DNA from: Galerina marginata
Lineage: Eukaryota > Basidiomycota > Agaricomycetes > Agaricales > Galerinaceae
Reading direction: 5' to 3'
Length of the DNA stretch: 64,000 nucleotides
Assembly: GCA_023014335.1 (NCBI GenBank)
Contig: JAECYW010000004.1
Coordinates: 1,054,001 to 1,118,000, forward strand
Position 1 is the stretch's first letter, and each line of letters starts with the position of its first letter. A model generated the notes under the pieces. The model was not told the DNA's origin. It did not search any database and worked only from the letters and a program-made list of their open reading frames with translations. The position numbers and the translations under genes were made by a program. Shown piece by piece: positions 57,416-64,000 of the stretch.

Positions 57416-58810
57416 TGTGGAAAAAAAAGTGGAATGAGCGTCGAGAATATCAGATTACTATAGGTTGTGAATGCACCGATTCTGAAGAAAAGAGAGTGGC
57501 TATTTATCTATTTATGGTCGGGACTTAGGCTTGCAAAAATTCGGAAAAATGGAATTATCGTGGTCAAGGAGGCTCATGAGAACTGGAGAAGATTTGCCGT
57601 AAAAATGGAGCTGAGTAATCAAAATAATACGGCAAGGTTGGCTGTCAATTAGCGATTTTTCAGTGTGCATTGACATATTGATAATCGCGAGACGAACCTC
57701 CGGTCGTACGACCGGGAGTAGTGCCGATGCCTAAGTCCGCAAGTTGAATAGATACGAGCGGAAGTATTATCCCGACAATATTTTGTGATGGACGGTGGAA
57801 CATAAATCTATAATATGCGTAAATAAGCTGCGCTTTCTTTTTCTCTCCTGCCGGCAGAGGAGTTCCCTTGAGGTTTACTTATTTGAAACGGATCATGAAG
57901 TGGGGTGCATGAAGTGGACAAAACGAGACTGTTATTGAATTCAGAGCCATCAAGCGAACGCTGAGCTGCGTAATTTAGTAACGCGTGGACGCCTCGTAGC
58001 CTGACCTATTTCTCCTTCAGAAATTAGTTTCTTACTCCCAAAATTGATTGATTCGGCAGTGCGACTCTTCCAATTGAGATGTAAGAACCCCTGTTACTAG
58101 CGGCATTGAATGGGTACCTGCGCTAGGCTAACATGTACAACATTCGATATAAATTCGGTATTCATCTACTTGCTCTTTAATGAGTGTTTTTTTAAGTCGT
58201 CATTGTAATGCACTTAAGTCGATTGTGGGGATGTTAATTTGAAATTTGTAAGTCAATAAAGTCGCCGTGGCCCAGAACGGTCAGTACATTCGTCTGTTAT
58301 AATCTTAAGCTGTCAGGACAAAGACGGAACATGAACGGCTTTATTTGTGGCACCCTCGACGTTTTTTTGACTGATACGATGTTCCTTATGATTTCTCAGC
58401 TCATCAGTGCCGTCCCTCTTTGTTTTTGTACCCAATTTTATTTAGGCAATGGAACACCAGCCACCTTACGGCATTTCTAGAATTGGATTTCCCAGGAATG
58501 ATATCCAGTTCTATAGCGAACCCCTGTTGGCACGTAGTGAAAAGTGGCATACCGACGTGCATTGGAACAGAACAAAAGAACAGAATTATTGAAGTCGCAT
58601 TAAACAATCCATTGTTTGATTACAAGATGATGCTATAAATGCAGGAGGAAGGTGGATGACGCTTTGACATCTGAACGGCGTCAAAGCCATGCAAATCGGA
58701 GAGTGCTTCCGGGTTTATGATCGGGCATTCTCAAGGAACATTTAAGCTTCTCAGGAAGTTCAATCGGTGGCGTTCTGGGCAGATCGAGATTCCATCAAGA
58801 TACTGTAGAT
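57416..58810. other. Intergenic
   Basis: An open stretch at 58420-58638 has protein-like composition but is similarly open on the other strand, and no exon chain includes it. Otherwise the sequence is AT-rich non-coding DNA. Confidence 0.35.
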
Positions 58811-59489
58811 ATGAACACCCTGAGATTACGTGATGCGCTTAAGACCCGTGGGGAGCGATCTGTCCGTTGCTATATTCGGGTGTAGGTCCGCAACGGCACT
58901 TGTAAGGTGGCGATTGTCTGTCCATTAGCTTCGTGCCTCATTTCCTCTACCCCGTCGCCGAGAATCACATAATCAGATTTCAGGTCGCTCCATCGCGGAT
59001 ATATTTTTTGTTTCATAGAGGGTAAAATTATTACACATCGTATCTTTTAGGTTTTGCGATGTAAGTACTTCCGAAGGAAAGAAATCCGCGGTAATTGGCA
59101 CATGTCGCAGTGTTGAATACCTCAACGGAAACCCTTATCAAATCGTCCTTCCAGACAATCTCGATCTTTTCTTCTCATTCGAAAAATGGAGTGTTCTGTC
59201 CGATCTTCAGTTTCGTGCTGCGTGGCTATCAGGAATTTTTTCGGTTCACTGTTGCCTAGGGGTGAAGATGCAGCAGGTACATTATGAATCCCCTGTTAAT
59301 TCCCGACTCATTGTCAAGCCTTTTGTTCCTTGGAACCTTGTTCTGATAGACTGGTGACAGGCAAAAATTATTGTCGCGACACTACGAAAGAAATTACCAA
59401 GCCTATCCATTGATTCAGAAGGGGAAAGATTTCAAATAGCTGAGCATGAAACACTTAACAATTTCCGAGAGCCGACGGAGGATAGCTGA
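58811..59489 (+). CDS. Unknown 141-aa protein, three exons
   Basis: Exons 58811-58881, 59051-59276 and 59361-59489 join in phase, starting MNTLRLRDALKTRGERSV. The middle exon encodes a dense, folded-looking segment with many aromatic and hydrophobic residues (GNPYQIVLPDNLDLFF) and three Cys. The C-terminus is polar. The first intron (169 nt) is longer than others in the window and has a good GTAGGT donor; the second is 84 nt. I recognise no domain. The three-way phase agreement supports a real gene, but the long first intron could hide another exon. Confidence 0.45.
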
Positions 59490-60009
59490 GCTATCCGCTT
59501 CTTGGACTTGCGGCTAATGATACTTGCGGGTAAGGGTGCTCAACATTGTCGAAATTACCAACCCCAAAATACGGTGAGGCCTGTCAACTAATCGCCACTG
59601 TTTCGCCAGGTTCTGTAACTTTGCAAATGTACAGTTGAGACATGGAAATTCTGGAGAGATTTCCGAGGAAAATTGTACGTAGATATCACATACTTTGCTT
59701 CGGCGACCGCATCAGAAACAAGAGCGACAACTCGCGGGTCACCGGCAATAAATCTTAGATCCAGAAAGGCTCTTCTTAGGATCGTTTGAGACAAAGGACG
59801 AAGTTCTCGTGCGATTCATGAATATTTGTAACCAGTGTGGACGTTTAAATTAGAGTCTTATTTTGGTTGCTCTGGTTTCTATATTAAGCCTTCAAAAAAC
59901 TGGAATCTTAGTTTCTCCCTCAATCCCCGCCGTCCTCGATTCACCACCGAGCCCTTTTACGGACACCAGTGGGACAGACCAGCATCCATCTCCTCGCTCG
60001 CTATCGCCA

Positions 60010-61980
60010 ATGGGTTACAAAGCCTCTACTTTGTTGGTCTTTATACGACTCTTTATATTGGTATTTGTGACTAATGCCCGGCGTTGAATCATTAGAAAAA
60101 ACAAAAGCAAGCCTGAACTCTATGGGCTGATCGCTCGCCAACCAAATGTAGTATGGCCGAGTCAATTTGGACCACTCGACCGTCAGAATCTTCCGACGGC
60201 GGCTATCCTGCGAAAAATTTTGGCAGGGAAATATGGATATCATCCCGTTGAAGAGGTGCGCTTGTTTTCCATGGCCCCAACTCCTACTCATTTTTCCAAA
60301 GGATGTAATCGAAGCACCGGAGTCTCAGGGAGACACAACGGATCACGCTGTGAATTTCGACGAGGTAAGCTAGGGCTTCACATGAAAATCGACAAAGCTT
60401 AACTCTAACATTTTCTCAAGGCTGGAGACGTTGTTACTCATAATGCCTTCACCTCCAAAAGTCCTGCAGTCAGTGCCTTTACTCACCGTGATGATTTCAA
60501 CTCATCTCGTACAAAAGATCGTAACTACCACCCATAGCGAAGCTGATTCTAAGGATCTCCCAGTTACTAGACGTGATGTAGTGAGTGCAAATTATTGTGC
60601 ATCCTGGCTTCAACTCATCAACATTTACTAATAGATTGCGGCCGTTGAGTCGGATACTGAGGTCGAATCCACTGACCCTCACAAGGCGCTTCCAGAAGAG
60701 GTGAGGAAATTATATACAGACTCTGAGTTGAGCTCCTCTAAATTATTCCTGTGAAAAGATTGAGACGCACGTTGCTGGTTCGAATAATACCAACTCCAGC
60801 AAGGTCCCTATTCCAGAGAATGCTGAGGTGAGACGATGTACGTGATCAAAATCAATGGATTTCGCTAATAGACGTCTGCTTAAAGCGCAAAGTTTTCGAG
60901 CCGGATTCTGATACTCAAGGTACCAATCTCGACGGCGGTGATTCAAAAAGCTATACAATAACGGTGGTGAGTGTTTATCTATTGTTTTGGATATGACTTA
61001 CCCTATGCTCTCAAGCTCGAACCGCGGGGCTCGGAGGAAAGGGAATCAGCAGATGAATTCGATCTTGAAGCTTGGGAGGTGAGCATATTGCACACACACA
61101 CAATTTCAAAATTGGCTTACGCACTTATATTTTGTCAAGGAGGAGACATACCTTGGAGACATTATAGAACCCGGTAATGGCACCGGCTCCATCAGCCTTT
61201 CTATACCAGGGATCATCGCACGCGGAGCACCACAACCTTCACCAACTGTTGAAGCTGGAAATTCCGAAACCGTTTCCCATTCGAAATTAAGTCCACTTTC
61301 AAGTGGTTCAGTTACTCCCATTTCTAAAGGTGCTCCCCCAGAAGAGAGCCTCTCCTCTGCTATTTCCTTGCCACCCTCGCCTCCACCCTCGCCTCCACCA
61401 TCTCCCACGCACCCAGACAGTCCAAATTTTAGTGACAGCGACGGAGAATGGTCCGACTCTGATGTCCTGGATCCCAGTAAATCAAGAGCAAGAGACCTCG
61501 ATTTGCTCCATAGATATGTTGCAGACCACCCAAAGCTGAAACAACGCCTTGACAGATTTGCGCAGATGAAGAGGCATCAACCTCTCATCCCAGCCAGTTC
61601 TTTGATTAAAATTTGGGACTTTATTTTCAAGTTTGTGCAGGCGATGCACCAAAAATCTGTATGGGAGGTATATAAATCCCAGTGTCTCTCATTAATCGTG
61701 ATTCAAGGTTGCTCACTCAACTGCTTTTTAGGGTCGAAAACATTCAATACCTCGTGGAACGATACAGAAATTTGTCGATTGTACCCCCTCATGGTTCACA
61801 CTCGTCTTGCCAGCCGTCCTCATGGCTCAGGAGCTTGGGCCAAAATCCTCAGGACCCGACCCCAGTGTTATTGGTTTCTTGGAGGAGGTGCACTCAGTTG
61901 CCGAAATTTGTGCATTCTCCCTCAAATATGTCGAAAGACAAGGTGTTGAATACGTTTTGAAGGCCGCGTCTACGGTCTGA
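60010..61980 (+). CDS. Unknown 470-aa acidic protein, 11 exons with a chain of short phase-0 exons
   Basis: Exons 60010-60032, 60096-60255, 60302-60364, 60421-60468, 60518-60580, 60635-60700, 60759-60827, 60886-60966, 61016-61078, 61140-61667 and 61732-61980 join without a stop. Residues 1-61 are a basic, helical N-terminal module (KSKPELYGLIARQ). Exons 3-9 are seven short exons (48-81 nt), all phase 0 on both sides, and encode an acidic Glu/Asp-rich linker. Exon 10 has a Ser/Pro stretch (PPSPPPSPPPSP) followed by DSDGEWSDSD and a helical region. The last exon is hydrophobic and folded-looking (WFTLVLPAVLMAQEL). I do not recognise the protein. Symmetric exons can be skipped without shifting frame, so several isoforms are possible (inference). 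Confidence 0.65.
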
Positions 61981-64000
61981 GAATCCATCGTCAGTTTCAG
62001 TCTGAAACTAGGTAGTAGCACTTAAATTGAAAATGTTCTACGTTTATGGCGACTTCTTTCGACATATAACCTACCTACTTACCTTATGTATTAGATCGGC
62101 TCTTCACCCAGGGGCAACTGCCTGCTTGACCATCCCGCATTTGACTACAGGCTCGAATTTCATTCACCATTCGCCGAACAACACGCGACTGGCAGATTAA
62201 GCACAACAGTCTCAACCCTTCGGTTGCCGTTATCATTTGCCAGTAGGTAGGGAGACCCGAGCGGCGATGAAACCAGCAGGGCCGCAATGGTGCACTGCCT
62301 CATGACCGCTGGAAGAGTTTAAGGGATCGGCCCAGTAGCCAGAGGCAAGTAAACGTGCCCATACGCTTTTCAATTTTCTCGTCATCCATACTGCAGGAAC
62401 ACTAGCTTTCTAGTAGCGAATAAAGAACCTCCAGGTCGTCGACTCGATCCGAACAATAGATATGTATTTTGCCCTCCCGCTTTCACATTCCAACTCCCGG
62501 AATGATGGTTTTAAAAGAAAACTAGTGTCCAACAGGTGAAGAACGACATAGGAGTGAATTAGTATATTCCAGCTTCGAACGTCCGTATTCGCTCCACTTT
62601 TCCTTCCTTTACAGATCCTAACTAAATTAGCATTTACAGGACTGTACTATGTTTGCATTTGATGCAGGTCCATTGTTGTCCGCCAGGCCTCTCTCTGCCT
62701 ATGTCTTATCTTGAATGGCTGCTTAAACCATGTCATCGACGTGTATCTGCTTCCGCGAGATCCCTGCGATGGCCGCAGAGATCGCAATTTTCAACTCCTC
62801 AAAATATCATCAATCTCGAATCTGAGTTCGTCCAGTTCCTGCCGGCCAGGACTCAGGGATCATCCATTGTTTGTCACCAACAATACATCTAGCCTTTTGT
62901 CGCCATCGCAGACCGCTGCATCGTCCGGGACACCACGCAGCTCAGGACCTGACCACCTTCACTCGATCAACTCAATCGACATAGATGATATAGCAGAAGT
63001 CATCCGTCAGTGTTGTCATTCGCATGGTCTGCGTCACGAGAAACAACAATGCCGACACCCGAACCAGTTCCAATACCGTGCTATTAACCGCACTGGTCTC
63101 GTTGGTGTTTTGGAAACTGGTATTTGGGGAACCTCCTTCGAGACTCAAGAGCCGAACGTTTACAGTTCTCGTCGCAGGCGAAGATGGACACCCCAAAATT
63201 GGCGTCTTCTTTAGGCTCTATGCTAAGCCAATAGGCAGTCTTATAGGCATTGACCAGCCGGACGAGTCGAATGTCGGTGTCCGTTTCTATACCCGCACCT
63301 CAGTCCACATCTGCTGCTTCGATCCAAATGGTTAGGACATCCTACAAGTTTAGCCCGATAATCAAGTTTTCCCCCTCTGCCTCTATTACCAACGCAGCCA
63401 GTTTCACTTCCTTTCCTCGCATTGTCACCACCACCAGATCTCCTGCTGCCCTCCGTTATCGTCTAACGGTTAAGGTAGACGCCCCTCACATGCGGATTAT
63501 CTCCTTGCCCGCTTCTTCCTGGCGCAGGTACTCCGAATCATTTCGGGGTAAAACTTCTCGGCCCATACACTTCGTTTCTGTCCTTCCGTGCCTACTTCGT
63601 CTCTCATATCTTCGTCTGCCTCTTTTCATCTTGACTTCCTGCCACAGCTATATATATATTTAACCTTCTTTGACCACGAATTTGTCTTGCCCTTCTCATG
63701 GGACAACTTACTCTCTTCCTCTCCCCCCACATCGCTCTACTTGCACTAACTCTTTCTTGGAATGCAGTCCTCTTCGATCTTCAGTTTTTCCTCGGCCATC
63801 AGCTTTTGGTTCGTTCATCCGGTCTTGCGCCGCTTCCACAATTCTACATTGACTTTTTGGTCCCGTCAACCTTCTGTTCCTTCTTTATAAATTCTCTTTT
63901 TGGTCACCTTTTAAGCTCTACTTTGTGGGAACTGAAACTTTACTGCAAGAACGATACTTTACATTTTGGTCAGAACATTGTGGATAACCGTCCGCCTTCC
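61981..64000. other. No supported gene; pyrimidine-rich right end
   Basis: ORFs 62711-63214 and 63024-63335 on the plus strand and 62972-63196 on the minus strand overlap, and none has a recognisable motif or consistent splice chain. From about 63,580 the plus strand is strongly C/T-rich, as in a promoter or 5' leader of a gene beyond the window. A box A-like string lies near 63466. Confidence 0.35.

Noticed and set aside
62653..63335. Three overlapping plus-strand ORFs
   Set aside because: They compete with each other and with a minus ORF, and none has a motif or consistent splice sites.
63466..63560. tRNA-like string with a box A (TCTAACGGTTAAGG)
   Set aside because: The anticodon and T stems do not pair and there is no proper box B.

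Overview
The window looks like nuclear DNA of a mushroom-forming basidiomycete (Agaricomycetes). Genes are broken by many introns of about 41-60 nt with GT..AG (once GC..AG) ends and a short branch-like CTRAY near the 3' end. The families also point there: a KDZ transposase with a CxC2 cysteine cluster, an expanded XPG-like nuclease family, a rhodopsin-like fungal membrane protein and a CCCH/RBR ubiquitin ligase. Because exons are short, no long ORF marks most genes. I rebuilt the models by joining exons where splice sites, reading phase and protein similarity agree. There is no operon, CRISPR array, or confident rRNA or tRNA gene.

Layout. 0-9 kb: a SUMO-interacting-motif-rich acidic protein (minus), an unrecognised five-exon gene with a small Cys/His cluster, a basic low-complexity ORF, and a tiny 81-aa gene with a spliced 5' UTR. 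9-14 kb: gene-poor, with diverged repeat copies. 14.3-19.5 kb: myo-inositol oxygenase (minus) and, divergently, an 824-aa CCCH/RRM/KH/RBR E3 ligase. 19.5-25.7 kb: mostly non-coding, with a complete 604-bp hAT-type MITE. 25.75-26.58 kb: a divergent, apparently intact histone H3 variant. 27.9-32.3 kb (minus): an XPG-like protein that has lost catalytic acids, and a rhodopsin-like membrane protein. 37.3-43.5 kb: a complete 1040-aa KDZ transposase followed by a TEA-domain transcription factor. 43.5-55 kb: a decayed zone with remnants of a PAP2-like phosphatase and of D-lactate dehydrogenase, tandem exon-like repeats and a small membrane protein ORF. 55.3-57.4 kb: a 611-aa nuclear-looking protein (minus). 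58.8-62 kb: a 141-aa unknown and an 11-exon, 470-aa acidic protein. 62-64 kb: nothing supported.

The genes do not form one pathway. The most striking item is the histone H3 variant. Its coding path is open through seven exons, the histone fold is conserved, and residue 9, normally the heterochromatin-methylated lysine, is methionine. The C-terminus is also extended. In other organisms an engineered or tumour-derived H3 with methionine at K9 blocks H3K9 methyltransferases, so a natural genomic copy deserves checking.
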